Below are positions 1 to 10,267 of a DNA stretch of 64,000 bases, in pieces. Every line of letters begins with the position of its first letter. The first letter of the stretch is position 1. A program made the position numbers and the translations under genes. Below the pieces are notes generated by a model, which searched no databases, had not been told where the DNA came from, and saw only the letters and a list, made by a program, of their open reading frames with translations. The DNA comes from Bufo bufo (Eukaryota; Chordata; Amphibia; Anura; Bufonidae), in contig NC_053392.1 of the NCBI RefSeq assembly GCF_905171765.1, positions 340,039,010 to 340,103,009 of the forward strand. Direction: 5' to 3'.

Positions 1-1593
1 AAACCGGATTCCAAAAAAGTTGGGACACTAAGCAAATTGTGAATAAAAACTGAATGCAATGATGTGGAGATGGCAAATGTCAATATTTTATTTGTAATAG
101 AACGTAGATGACAGATCAAACGTTTAATCCGAGTAAATGTATCATTTTAAAGGAAAAATACGTTGATTCCAATTTTCACGGTGTCAACAAATCCCAAAAA
201 AGTTGGGACAAGTAGCAATAAGAGACTGGAAAAAGTAAATTTGAGCATAACGAAGAGCTGGAAGACCAATTAACACTAATTAGGTCAATTGGCAACATGA
301 TTGGGTATAAAAAGAGCTTCTCAGAGTGGCAGTGTCTTTTAGAAGCCAAGATGGGTAGAGGATCACCAATTCCCACAATGTTGCGCAGAAAGATAGTGGA
401 GCAATATCAGAAAGGTGTTACCCAGCGAAAAATTGCAAAGACTTTGCATCTATCATCATCAACTGTGCATAACATCATCCGAAGATTCAGAGAATCTGGA
501 ACAATCTCTGTGCGGAAGGGTCAAGGCCGTAAAACCATACTGGATGCCCGTGATCTCCGGGCCCTTAAACAACACTGCACCACAAACAGGAATGCTACTG
601 TAAAGGAAATCACAGAATGGGCTCAGGAATACTTCCAGAAACCATTGTCAGTGAACACAATCCACCGTGCCATCCGCCGTTGCCAGCTGAAACTCTACAG
701 TGCAAAGAAGAAGCCATTTCTAAGCAAGATCCACAAGCTCAGGTGTTTTCACTGGACCAGGGATCATTTAAAATGGAGTGTGGCAAAATGGAAGACTGTT
801 CTGTGGTCAGACGAGTCACGATTCGAAGTTCTTTTTGGAAATCTGGGACGCCATGTCATCCGGACCAAAGAGGACAAGGACAACCCAAGTTGTTATCAAC
901 GCTCAGTTCAAAAGCCTGCATCTCTGATGGTATGGGGTTGCATGAGTACGTGTGGCATGGGCAGCTTGCATGTCTGGAAAGGCACCATCAATGCAGAAAA
1001 ATATATTCAGGTTCTAGAACAACATATGCTCCCATCCAGACGTCATCTCTTTCAGGGAAGACCCTGCATTTTTCAACAAAATAATGCCAGACCACATTCT
1101 GCATCAATCACAACATCATGGCTGCGTAGGAGAAGGATCCGGGTACTGAAATAGCCAGTCTGCAGTCCAGATCTTTCACTTATAGAGAACATTTGGCGCA
1201 TTATAAAGAGGAAGGTGCAACAAAGAAGGCCCAAGATGATTGAACAGTTAGAGGCCTGTATTAGACAAGAATGGGAGAGCATTCCTATTTCTAAACTTGA
1301 GAAACTGGTCTCCTCGGTCCCCAGACGTCTGTTGAGTGTTGTAAGAAGAAGGGGAGATGCCACACAGTGGTGAAAATGGCCTTGTCCCAACTTTTTGGGG
1401 ATTTGTTGACACCATGAAATTCTGATTCAACATATTTTTCCCTTAAAATGGTACATTTTCTCAGTTTAAACTTTTGTTCCGTGATTTATGTTCTATTCTG
1501 AATAAAATATTAGAAGTTGGCACCTCCACATCATTGCATTCAGTTTTTATTCATGATTTGTATAGTGTCCCAACTTTTTTGGAATCCGGTTTG
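1..1593 (+). mobile_element. Tc1/mariner element, nearly complete
   Basis: The ends are inverted copies of each other: the window opens with AAACCGGATTCC and the element closes with GGAATCCGGTTT at 1581-1592. A second inverted copy of the CCCAAAAAAGTTGGGACA motif lies inward (near 190-212 on the left, 1382-1400 on the right), so the terminal repeats are about 200 bp of the IR/DR type. The final G at 1593 is followed by TA (1594-1595), the expected Tc1 target. The matching first C and left TA would lie just outside the window. The transposase sits between the repeats on the plus strand. Confidence 0.9.
351..1373 (+). pseudogene. Tc1 transposase, inactivated
   Basis: A DDE transposase for cut-and-paste movement at TA sites. 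From the ATG at 351 the frame runs 340 codons, the usual Tc1 length, with one in-frame TAG at 1152-1154 where the family normally has the Trp of a D-W-P motif. The upstream ATG at 297 is in frame but lies in the terminal-repeat side, so I prefer 351. The N-terminus is a paired-like helix-turn-helix (about residues 5-60). The first catalytic Asp is in the LWSDESRF motif. The second should be the D of a QQDN motif, but codon 1080-1082 reads AAT (Asn). The third, Glu, is in SPDLSLIENIW beyond the stop. So the copy has lost one catalytic residue and has a nonsense mutation. Confidence 0.9.
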
Positions 1594-1599
1594 TACTAG

Positions 1600-1850
1600 C
1601 ACAATATAGGGGGGCACTGTGGAGAAGAGGGGAAACACTATGGGGCCCTATATACTGGTACATTATGGGGGGCACTATGGAGAAGAGGGGAAGGAGCACT
1701 ATGGGGGCATCTACTGGGGGCCCTATGTACTGGCACGCATTATGGGGGGCTCTATGGAGAAGTGGGGAGTAAAGGAGCATTATCGGGGCATTTACTGAAT
1801 GCCCACCTCCCCCATCAACTACAATAGGGTACGGCAGAGATCCGGCCACA
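1600..1850. repeat. Degenerate GGGGCACTATGG satellite, few units
   Basis: Four or five imperfect copies of a ~55-60 bp unit containing CACTATGG and GAGGGGAAGGAGCACTATG. Read on the other strand it matches the CCCCATAGTGCTCCTCTCCCC units of the large array at 57.2-58.76 kb, so this is a short inverted-orientation relative of that satellite. It directly abuts the right end of the Tc1 element. Confidence 0.7.
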
Positions 1851-2112
1851 ATCTGGGGGGGGGGGAGTTATACATACTAAAATACATTGCATAAAAGTTT
1901 TGTACAATAATTCTTTTTATGCTTTTCTACCTTGAATTAAACTAAACCTTTAATGTTACGAAATTTAAATGTAATTTATATTAATTCACACAAACGTTCC
2001 ATCCATCTACTTTTGGCCTGGCCCCCGGGTCCATTATATGAACCCACTTGTGACCCACGAGTCAAAAAGTTTGCCCACCTCTGGACTAGAACCTGGGATC
2101 TTTTAATCCCTT
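1851..2112. other. Non-coding; G tract and a hAT-like end
   Basis: A G-run at about 1855-1866 is followed by AT-rich sequence. The stretch ending at about 2084 reads GTTTGCCCACCTCTG, which looks like the terminal repeat of a hAT-type MITE (CAGAGGTGGGCAAAC on the other strand). I could not find its partner end. Confidence 0.4.
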
Positions 2113-2154
2113 GTCCTATTCACCCTAATAGAGCTCTATTAGGGTGAATAGGAC
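2113..2154. repeat. Perfect 42-bp palindrome without spacer
   Basis: The 21 bases from 2113 (GTCCTATTCACCC...) are the exact reverse complement of the 21 bases ending at 2154, with centre GAGCTC. It is followed at 2162-2202 by a second hairpin (CTCCCTGCTGCTCTGTG against CACACAGCAGCAGGGAG, one mismatch). Together they look like the core of a foldback element. Confidence 0.9.
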
Positions 2155-2202
2155 TTCACACTCTCCCTGCTGCTCTGTGCATAGTACACACAGCAGCAGG
2201 GA

Positions 2203-2588
2203 GCTTACCATGGCTATACAAGTACAGCCGGCGGCAGAAAAACATTACTGGCACCTGAACTCTGACAGAGTGCTGCGATCAGCGGCAGTTAACCCCTCAG
2301 GTGCGGCATTTGTAATGTAATAAACGTTAGTTATCATTGGTGGCGCAGTGGCCACAGCCCCTCCCCTCCTCCGCCCCTCTGCGCTCTCATTGGCGGCAGA
2401 AGCACAGGGGAGGGAGGGACTGCTTCCTTCTTCCCTGTGCCGCTGAGAGCAGCGCGGCATATTCTCTGATACTAGGCTGTGCAGTAGCACAGCCTAGTAT
2501 CGATAAAAGACAAATCCCGGTATCGTATCGATACCGGGCCAAAAGTATCGATTAGGTATTGAAAGTTCGATACCCGAAACAACCCTAA
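2203..2588. mobile_element. MITE fragment ending in ...GATACCCGAAACAACCCTA
   Basis: The right end carries nested ATCGATA/TATCGAT inverted repeats (2490-2560) and closes with ACAACCCTA, the same outermost bases as the hAT MITE at 16500-17963 (ACAACCCTA). Inward it differs, so this is a related subfamily. No left end or target duplication was found. No coding frame is convincing. Confidence 0.5.
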
Positions 2589-3128
2589 TGGTAGGTCCAC
2601 ATACAAAAGAGGAATCCAACCAACCAGTTGGTACCTGTGTACCTAATAGCTTGCCAAAAAAGTTGTTTGAGGGCAAACCCAGCCCCAGTTTACACCAAAC
2701 TCTGACAACTGTGTACATGAACTACATTATGTTTCATCTTGGATGATAGATACCGCATGATGTCATAATCCCCCTAAATAATAAACCTGGAAATATAGAC
2801 TACCACACATTGAAGATTTAACAACGAATATATTTATTTATTTGTTGGTACTTAAAAGGTACTTAACGATTAATTAACCAAACCAAATATATTAATTAAA
2901 CTCATCAGCATTGACCAATTTTACCAAATCACCATTATACCTTACAGTCCACTCAAGAGAGTGACTTAACCCCCACATCGCCAAATCGCAAGCGAAGAGG
3001 CCCAAGAAGCATCGCAGGCCAAATCATAAATTACTTCATACAATTTTCAATCATATTCTGGAGGTCAGAGACGAATATGTCGCAACCTATGTTGGATAAA
3101 CGGTCCTGTTTAGAATGATAAAGTCCTC
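2589..3128. other. No gene seen; probable 3' part of the Ngaro element
   Basis: AT-rich sequence lying downstream (minus-strand sense) of the SGNH-like domain of the Ngaro element. I searched by eye for the split direct repeats expected at the end of such elements and did not find them, so the element's 3' border is unset. Confidence 0.3.
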
Positions 3129-3579
3129 TCACAACCCCTCCAGTTCAACGTAGCTATAAGAATATTGACCTATCTCTCGCATGAAATTCTCCATCTTTTT
3201 GTTGATTCTTATTCTGATCTTTTCCATAAATGATTGGTCGGACTTGTACCAAGCAAAATTGGGGATGATATCAGAAAATAACGAGAGAATTACTCAGCAA
3301 GTGGCGTATTCTACCCAATGTCTCTTTGAGTTCGTAAACGAATAAATTAGTTTTGATTCTTCCTAATTCATGTGCACCAACGTGTAAAATAATTTAGTAA
3401 GGTATAGGCATATTTGACAACATGTATTTTACTTTGTAGAATATTTTAGAAATTTTGAAATCCGGTAATGCTCTCCAGATTATTTCATAGTCGCTAGGAA
3501 AACCCAAATTTAGAGTAGATTGTCTAACTGCAGATCTTCTCTTTGCAAAAGCTATGAGTTCATCACCCAGAATCCACAC
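3129..3579 (-). pseudogene. SGNH-hydrolase-like domain of Ngaro element
   Basis: It lies 21 bases after the recombinase stop and in the same frame, so it was probably part of the same polyprotein before the TGA at 3601. The frame starts VWILGDELIAFAKRRS and continues LGFPSD... and then ILHVGAHELGRIK, block motifs of the SGNH esterase domain of Ngaro elements. One base is gained or lost near 3290, after which SDIIPNFAWYKSD (about 3250-3290) continues to a stop at 3129-3131. The block I motif reads G-D-E rather than G-D-S, so the nucleophilic Ser appears lost. The domain's role in the element is not known. Confidence 0.75.
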
Positions 3580-3600
3580 TACTTTCTTATTTCCTGAGAT

Positions 3601-5172
3601 TCAATTAACAAGTAGATTAGGTTGGATGTAATAGTTAAAACAATTGGATTTCAATCGGCCTATACATTTTATGTTGTTATGGTCTAACCCAATTTGAGCC
3701 GCGTAAGTCGCTGCTCCTATTCTAAATGAGTGTGCAGAGAATTTGAAGTCATTGTATCCTAATGTATTCAAACAGTTCCGGAGAACATAATTGAGTTGAT
3801 ATTTGGATAGGTGTGAGCCATCGGACTGGACAAACAAAGAATAAGACTTCCAAATTCTCACCGGCAACCAAATCTTTAAGTTTTCTACAGGACAAATAGA
3901 TTTCACAGGAAAGCTATTCATGTGTAGCCAAACACCTTTTCCCAATTGATCCGTCTTGGATTTCTTGACCAGTAATTTCATATGGCTGTTTATAATTACT
4001 ATGTCAGAAATTAACAATGGCGGATGGGAATGTTTATTCTCTGCAGCTATCTCACTTATTCTGAGGGCAGCAAAGAATTCTAATGAAAAAGCTGCTGTAA
4101 ATAAATTAACTTCATATTCAGAATAATAGACGACAGATAATTGACCTATAACTTTCTGCAATTGGTCAATAAATAAAGGTCTTGTTTTTGCCCTAAGAAT
4201 AGACAGTTTTTTAATACCTTAATTAATCTGTTTTAACTTGAAGTCATTCCATATGGAGTTAAAACCCCTCAATTTAAAGAAAAAGGAAATACCAGATATC
4301 TTTTTAGATATGGATTCGGCCTGTAGACCCTTTTCCCGCATATATAGAATAAAATATATAAATTGCTCCGATATGAATTCATAAGGGAATAAATTATTAA
4401 ATTCACCGAATTCCTTTAATTCAAGCCATGCGGCAGAATAAGCTGCCCATGTATTTTTGGCTAACGAGTTGGATATTAATTCGCTAGTTAATCTTCTGTT
4501 ATGTTCCATAACTGAATTGGACATGGAATTCCTGTTCGGGAGGCTTGTGGTGCCATCGTGAAAAACTCGCTGAAGCGCTTTCGAGATAGCGAGAGAGTTA
4601 TCTTTCCCTGGAATAAATTTGGCTTTTATCCAAATATTGTATTTTAGGCAATGAAGAATTAGCTTGCGTAACAAGGAATAAACTATTGAAGATTTGGAAG
4701 ATAAGCAGTTTATGGTGAACAATACTCCCATATTGTCTGGAATTTTCTTGTTCTGAAATTCATTAGAACAAATTGTCAACGAAACCAGAACAGGGAACAA
4801 CTCTAGAAAAACTATATTTTTTGTGTATTTATTAATGATCCATGTGTCAGGCCACCTTTCTGCAGACCAAAATTTGTTGTAATATGCCCCATATCCAATT
4901 GCATTGGATGCATCGGTGTGCAATGATAACATATCGGAATTAACAAACTCTTCTTGCCAAATTGTATGACCATTAAAATCATTTAAAAATTGTAATATTA
5001 AAAATATTAATATTGTCTTTTAATTGCTTTGTGATACGAATATGTGAATGAGGTGAAGACTTACCTGACGTGGCTGAATATAATCTTTTAGAGAAAACTC
5101 TTCCCATGGGAATCACTCTTGAAATAAAATTCAACTTTTTCTCTTGGAATACTGAATTCCATGGTTTCTGTA
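3601..5172 (-). pseudogene. Ngaro/DIRS RNase H and tyrosine recombinase
   Basis: RNase H begins at LSLHTDASNAIGYGAYY (4932 inward), the usual D-A-S start of DIRS RNase H. The same frame runs on into a SAM-like N-terminal recombinase domain, with one in-frame TAA at 4219-4221, and then the catalytic recombinase domain. That domain keeps the tetrad: Arg in FAALRISE, His and Arg in AHSFRIGAATYAAQ, and a Tyr in NCFNYYIQP. The frame closes with TGA at 3601-3603. Such enzymes insert a circular DNA intermediate by site-specific recombination, which explains the lack of target duplications in this class. Confidence 0.85.
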
Positions 5173-6479
5173 TTAATATAAATACCCAAAAATCTTAAAC
5201 AAGTAGTAGGGTAAACCGTTTTGTCCATAGCCAAAGGGAATGTTAAAATTGTTGGAAATTACCATGAATTTGTGTAAAAGATTAGCACAATCCTCAGAAT
5301 GCTTACGACCCATAAACAAGAAGTCATCCAGGTAGTGTAAAATGAATCCAACTCCTGAATTTATTTCTACTACCCAATGTAAAAATGTCGAGAAAGCCTC
5401 GAAATAGTAACATGAAAGAATGAATCCCATGGGAAGGGCCATATCGTATACGAACCTGTCTAGGAAAGAAAATCCCAAGGAATTATATCCTATAGGGTTT
5501 ATCAGTAATAATCTGAATGCTGACTTAATGTCTGCTTTGGCAACAAGAGCATGCTGACCCGCCTTTTGAAGAAATGACAAAGCTTGGTCAAAAGACGAAT
5601 ATTTAACACTAGCTTTATTTTTATCTATTTCATCGTTGAAAGAGTTTTGTTTTGGGTAAGATAAATTATGGATCAAACTATATAAATTAGGTTCTTTCTT
5701 TGCTACTAAAGCCAAAGGGGATATGCAAAAATTGGCAAATGGAGGGGAAACAAATGGACCAGCTATTCTACCTGCAGAGATTTCAGGTAAAACATTTTCC
5801 TTAACTATAGCTACATTTTGTTTAACAGATAACGCATTGTCGACAACAACACAACTTTGGCCGGTAAATTCAGGTATGAAAAAAACTTTTGAGAAGCCTT
5901 CAATTAAAAGAGTGGCCATCCGCATGTTTGGATAATGTCTTAGTTCAGAGAAGTCACCTTGTTTAATTGATTGTAAGTCTTTGTTGGAGTGTGATAAGTG
6001 AATTCCATGTTTTTTAAAACATTTGGAAGCCGGATGCGATCCCGATGCACAGAACGAGCATTCGTGGCGATATTTACAGTTCGACTGCCATCTACAAATT
6101 GATTCGTTGAATGCGAAACAAATACCTTTTTGGACTTGTGAGGGGATGTTTGATTGTTGACAAAAAAGATTATTTTCATTTGGGAGCATGAGGCTTAACC
6201 ATAGCCCTACGTCTTTATTACCCCAATTGAGATTAGGATATACTGATAGTTTCTGACGAAAGGATCCGTCGTATAAATACCAACCAAATCCCCCGAAGTT
6301 CTTATAGGCTTCTAAAATAGAATCTATGTGATAAAATAAGCCCGTACAGAGGTTGGGATATTTTTCTCCCAATACAGCTGCATATATACAGAATGCTTGC
6401 AGCCAGTTTAAGAAAGATTTCTGATGCGGTCTCTTTTTATCATCATTGTCAGATTTTTTTTTCCCTATCTGTGTCAGTT
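5173..6479 (-). pseudogene. Ngaro/DIRS gag C-terminus and reverse transcriptase
   Basis: The open frame starts with QAFCIYAAVLGEKYPN and continues through a Cys/His-rich cluster (CRWQSNCKYRHECSFC, about residues 75-95 after the ATG at 6372), the nucleic-acid-binding part of DIRS gag. The reverse transcriptase follows: the first catalytic Asp is in AKADIKSAFRLL and the YLDD box is in LHYLDDFLF near 5320. The frame ends at 5173. The RT thumb continues in another frame as LGIYINTETMEFSIP, then jumps to LNFISRVIPMGRVFS with about 30 residues of linker missing. This would have copied element RNA into DNA. Confidence 0.85.
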
Positions 6480-7249
6480 TTCAAACTCTCACTGGAAGAG
6501 GGTAAAAGGGAAAATATTTTAATCCCTCTTCCAGATTTTTTCCTTTACGCTTTGTGGTAAGTGGAACCCTAAAAGTGATATCTGACAGGCTAAAGCTTCT
6601 TTTACGGATGTTTCTTTAATACCTGTGCATGTTCTAGCTCAGGAATAAAGATTAGGTCAGGAGATATAGTAGCTAAATTAACCGATGGTGTAGGCAATGA
6701 AATGGGCTGTGTAAAATTGGAGGGTTCAGCCCAAACATTACAAGGTGTATCAGACTCTTTTGATAAAAATGTAAAAAATTCTTTAAACAGTTGAATCTTC
6801 TCAGAACAAGAAGAATCACTGTTAAAAGAAGACATTTCTGTATTTTTAGTGCCCTGCAAAGTGCAGTCACTAATGTAGTTATTAATAGGTATCTCACCAG
6901 TTGGTGTATTAGAGGTTGTAGTAGTGGCAGTTGATGGATGAGGAGGCATCTGGGTGACCATTGGTGGATTGATGCGACGCTGCTGATTTCTGCTCCCTCT
7001 GCTGAAAGCTGATGTTGGGTGTGGAGATTTTCTATTCACCTGAGGAGGCGCATACTGGGAAAGTGAATATGCCCTCTTATCTTTTCTTTGCCTTTTCCTG
7101 GTAGGAGACGAATCTACAGAGTCACTGCGTATGCGCGCGCCAGTGACGATGTTAGGATCGATCAGCTCTGCGCTCGCGCTTGACTGAGCTGAGATTGTAT
7201 AATCTGCTAGTGGTGCTTGGTCAGTTATCACACAACTAAGGTGGTGCAT
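6480..7249 (-). pseudogene. Ngaro/DIRS gag, N-terminal part
   Basis: An open frame runs from an ATG at 7247-7249 to 6602. It is polar and rich in Ser, Thr and Pro, with a basic SPTRKRQRKDKR patch near residue 50 that could act in nucleic-acid binding or nuclear import. A shifted frame then continues with LGFHLPQSVKEKIW (about 6540-6600), a segment typical of DIRS/Ngaro gag, before a further shift near 6512 and a stop near 6480. The capsid-like role is inferred from position and these family motifs. Without an intact homologue the true start is uncertain. Confidence 0.7.
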
Positions 7250-7700
7250 CCTTTATTTTGTGTCCTGAAGCAGGGTATATGTTGAGGCAGGGTCACATTA
7301 ATACTGGGTCGCATCTCCCTTGCTGTGATACAGGCTGCCACTCTGGCATGGTAATGGTTATACAGATGCTGGATATCCTCCTGTGTTATGTCATTTAAAG
7401 CTACTTGGACCCATAGTTCAGCCAAGGTCACACTATCTAGTCCCAGACATTCTCGATGGGGAGAAATTTGTGAATCAAGCTGGCCAGCGGAGCTGCTGGA
7501 TACCATGAAGAGCATGTTGTATACTACGGGCAGTGTGTGGGTGAGCGCTATCTTGGTGAAACACCACATCTGACTGAGTCAAAAAAGGCAGTAGGGCTAG
7601 TTTTTTGATGTTCTGGACATACCACAGGCTTGTCAATGTTTCCTCCAAGAATACCAGACAGGAGTGGCCATGGTAGCTAATTGCGTCCCACACCATGACG
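7228..7700 (-). pseudogene. Tc1-like transposase remnant
   Basis: Two overlapping minus-strand frames give the C-terminal half of a Tc1 transposase. One frame has MVWDAISYHG and the second catalytic Asp in FHQDSAHPHTA. The other has SPHRECLGLDSVTLAELWVQV and EDIQHLYNHYHARVAACITAR, the usual Tc1 tail. The region between is frameshifted and the SPDLNPIE box is degraded. It ends against the Ngaro gag start near 7240. No terminal repeats were identified. Confidence 0.75.
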
Positions 7701-7708
7701 CCTGTATA

Positions 7709-8135
7709 TACAATGCACTTGGAAAGTCTTCAGAACCTTTTGCTTTTTTCAATATTTTTTTAAGTTTTCCCCCATCATTCTGCACTCAGTAACCCATAAT
7801 GAGAATGGGAAACCAGGACTCAGGACTTAGTTGAAGCACTTTTTGCAGTGATTATACAGCCCCCAGTTTTCTTGGATATGATGCCACAGCTCTGTCAGGT
7901 TGGATGGGGACTGTTGCTGGGCAGCCATTTTCACGTCTCTCCAGAGATGTTCAAATGGGTTCAAGTCAGGTCTCCGGCTGGGCCAGTCAAAGACATTCAG
8001 AGTTGTCTCTAAGACTCTCCTGTGTTGTCTTGGCTGCAGCGGTGGACTGGCCATAGACCCTACAAGAAATTTCCCGTTGGGCTGATGCCCAGAGGGGTCG
8101 TCCGATCCCTCCTCACGGCAGCCGGCTGGGTACAT
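7709..8135 (-). pseudogene. Second Tc1-like transposase remnant
   Basis: Minus-strand frame with VFDWPSRRPDLNPFEHLWRD, the D-W-P / SPDLNPIEHLW region holding the third catalytic Glu, followed by a normal Tc1 C-terminus. The first Ser of SPDL is Arg here. Toward lower coordinates, 7709-7760 (CTTGGAAAGTCTTCAGAACC) resembles the inner side of a Tc1 terminal repeat. The 8050-8130 part of the frame reads into unrelated sequence. It belongs to a different Tc1 subfamily from the 1-1593 element. Confidence 0.75.
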
Positions 8136-8279
8136 AACGATCTGATGCTCTCAGCATTAAAGCAAATGTGTCACTAAAAATTGTATCTGCCAGTGAAAAC
8201 CAGATAGTGAGACATCTTTTTTAGAATCTGTTTTTATTTTCCGATAGTAGATTTTTTATTCTATTTCCTGAACATTATT

Positions 8280-8690
8280 ATGGGGGCAGGCCATCTTGCT
8301 TGAGCTTTACAGCAGCCCCTTGGTCCATAGACACAATGGTCAGGAGGGGACCCTATTGACTTCTATGGGAAAGTCTTCTAGGCATACTCTGTGACCTGTG
8401 CAGAGGTCATTGTACAATAAAATAATAGATAAGATTGGGCAATCACCTATTGTGAATGGAGGATCCTTTCTTATCTATACACAGAGGTGATATCTCCTTA
8501 TCATTACAGGCAGGTTTAGAATAATATATAACTGCAGTAAAGTGATCTGAATAGACCAAGTGGTGCCAAATATTAGACATAGTGGCCAGTGGGAAAACTG
8601 CAGGATATATATATTAAACATAGAAATGTGATTTAAACAGCAGGACACATTCCCTTTAGTTAATACTGGAAGCATCAGGTACCTATTCAC
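8280..8690. repeat. Dispersed repeat, copy A (pairs with 59.03-59.68 kb)
   Basis: The block with TTGACTTCTATGGGA, TTTTCTAGGCAT-like, GACCTGTGCAGAGGTCA and CACCTATTGTGAATG recurs in the same order at 59.03-59.68 kb. Here it is uninterrupted between GCAGAGGTCA and the CACCTATTGTG part. No ends or coding potential were recognised. Confidence 0.75.
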
Positions 8691-8918
8691 CTGGTCAGAA
8701 GCCATGTGCCCTCCTGCATTCAACTGTATCACCATCCTCAGTGTGGTCATAGGGCAGTATTTTATGCTGCACTGTAGTATTTGGTTTTGCTGGTGCAGTA
8801 TTTTTTTTGCTCCACCTACTTCTTTTGTCCTTGCCTGCTTGTGGCTTGTGCTGGACCTGTCTGTGTTGGCCCGCCTTCTGAAACTTGGAGCCACTTTTAG
8901 TTTTTTTCCATGGCCCCT
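8691..8918. other. Non-coding, unidentified
   Basis: T-rich plus-strand sequence next to the left TTAA of the nested MITE. Nothing recognisable. Confidence 0.3.
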
Positions 8919-9118
8919 TTAAAGGGGTTCTCCAGGAATACAAAAAATAATAGTAGCTAAATATTATCTATATATATATAAAGAAGGATGTATATATGTG
9001 TGTATGTATGTTCCGCGATCACTCAAAAACACAACCATAGATTTCAACGAAACTTGGTATACACATCCCTTGCTACCTGGAAATAAATCTTGTGGGAGTC
9101 ACAGCTCTCTGGGACGTA

Positions 9119-9740
9119 TGTAACACCCCAGAGTTGTGTTACTACACGCATCTACCCCGCTACTATCTGTTAAGAGCCTTTGCATTTGTCATCTGATATG
9201 ATTTTGCTCATGTCTTCACAACTGTGCATTTAAAACTATGTTAAATGTAAATTTCCTTGTAATTTTCCATGTTCATCAGCAGGTGGCAGCAATGGATTGG
9301 TAAGGAGCTAGTTACAGTTTAGTATATCTAGGCTGGAATGGTTCATTCCAGCTTAGCTCCCCCTCTGTGGAGGTGTGGGCTGTTCCCACATCCTGCATCT
9401 TGGGTGGAGAAGGAAGTTAGGTTCAGTGTAGCCCACCCCCTGTAGGGTGTGTGTGTAGGAGATCCCCCTGTATAGGGAAGAAAGCCAGGATCTTGTCTCG
9501 GCTGAGACAGTGATCATATACCCAGACTGAGCCCTGCAGCCTCACCTGGAAGACAAGAAAGCAGACAATCTCCAGAGTTCCAGGATGAAAGCCTTCCCTG
9601 AGAAACTATCTGTGAGTAAAATCCAGAGACCTAGGAGAAGTCGTATTCCTCCTCAGCTAGTCAGTCCTCACAAAGCAGAAGATAGAGAGAAGTGCAGAAG
9701 CTAAATTCCTGCCACAGTTATAGAGCTACTAAGCAGACGT
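9119..9740. mobile_element. Older LTR-like sequence inside Helitron (left part)
   Basis: The sequence changes from Helitron-like to TGTAACACCCCAGAG at 9119, which has the form of an LTR start. The continuation on the far side of the chromovirus (14940-15340) includes AGTCCGGCCGTACCCAGG and AATTGGCGTCAC, which resembles a gypsy primer-binding region in frogs. I could not define an end or a target duplication, so this is a tentative call. The chromovirus inserted into it. Confidence 0.35.
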
Positions 9741-10267
9741 TGTCACGGATGGTGTACAGGAAACAAGACAATGCAATACATTAATTACTCACTGGATCCA
9801 CAACTAAGGAACAAAAGGGAGACCCCTACATGAGACCTGCCACTCTCCCTAATTGCTCAGCCTATGCGAACACCCCAAAGGTGGATGGGCGCATATCCAC
9901 GTACCTCGGCTATCTAATACCTGAAGACCCTACAATAGTGAGGGGACACGACCACCGGCTCCCTACACTAGACACGGAGGGAGTCAGGGTCACCTGAAAA
10001 TCCAGCAGACAGAAAATCACAAATAAAGGAACAGCACTTATCTTGCAGAGGACTGGGAAATAGAAACAGCAAGCACACACACTCCAGGAAGTTGTATAAG
10101 CCGCAACCTAATGCATCATGGGGAGGAACTTAAAGGGAAGCAATCAGTCCAACTGCATAACAGCTGAGATAGACTAACGAGATGAGGAACTTAACCAAAA
10201 CAAAGAAACTCAAGGAGGAGGATCTGGAAAGCTCCTGTCAGAGCTTCTCAACTGTCTGGTTGTGACA
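9741..10267 (-). repeat. Chromovirus 1, 3' LTR
   Basis: 527 bp, TGTCACGGATGG to GGTTGTGACA. It differs from the partner LTR by T/A near 9784, A/G in the TGCATRACAGC stretch, and CC/TT in AACTTAAYYAAAAC. The last codons of the pol frame (to 10210) run into it. Confidence 0.95.

Larger units (their letters stand above)
3129..7249 (-). mobile_element. Ngaro-like tyrosine-recombinase retroelement, decayed
   Basis: Read on the minus strand the order is gag with a Cys/His cluster, reverse transcriptase, RNase H, tyrosine recombinase, then an SGNH-hydrolase-like domain. A tyrosine recombinase in place of an integrase identifies the DIRS order. The recombinase-then-SGNH arrangement is characteristic of Ngaro-type elements. 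The span given is the recognisable coding part. Split direct repeats were not found. At least two frameshifts, an internal deletion near 5130 and three in-frame stops make the copy non-functional. A Tc1 remnant abuts its 5' end near 7250. Confidence 0.85.

Noticed and set aside
2245..2555. Frames on both strands at 2.2-2.6 kb
   Set aside because: Located in a GC-rich MITE fragment, mutually overlapping and without domain support.
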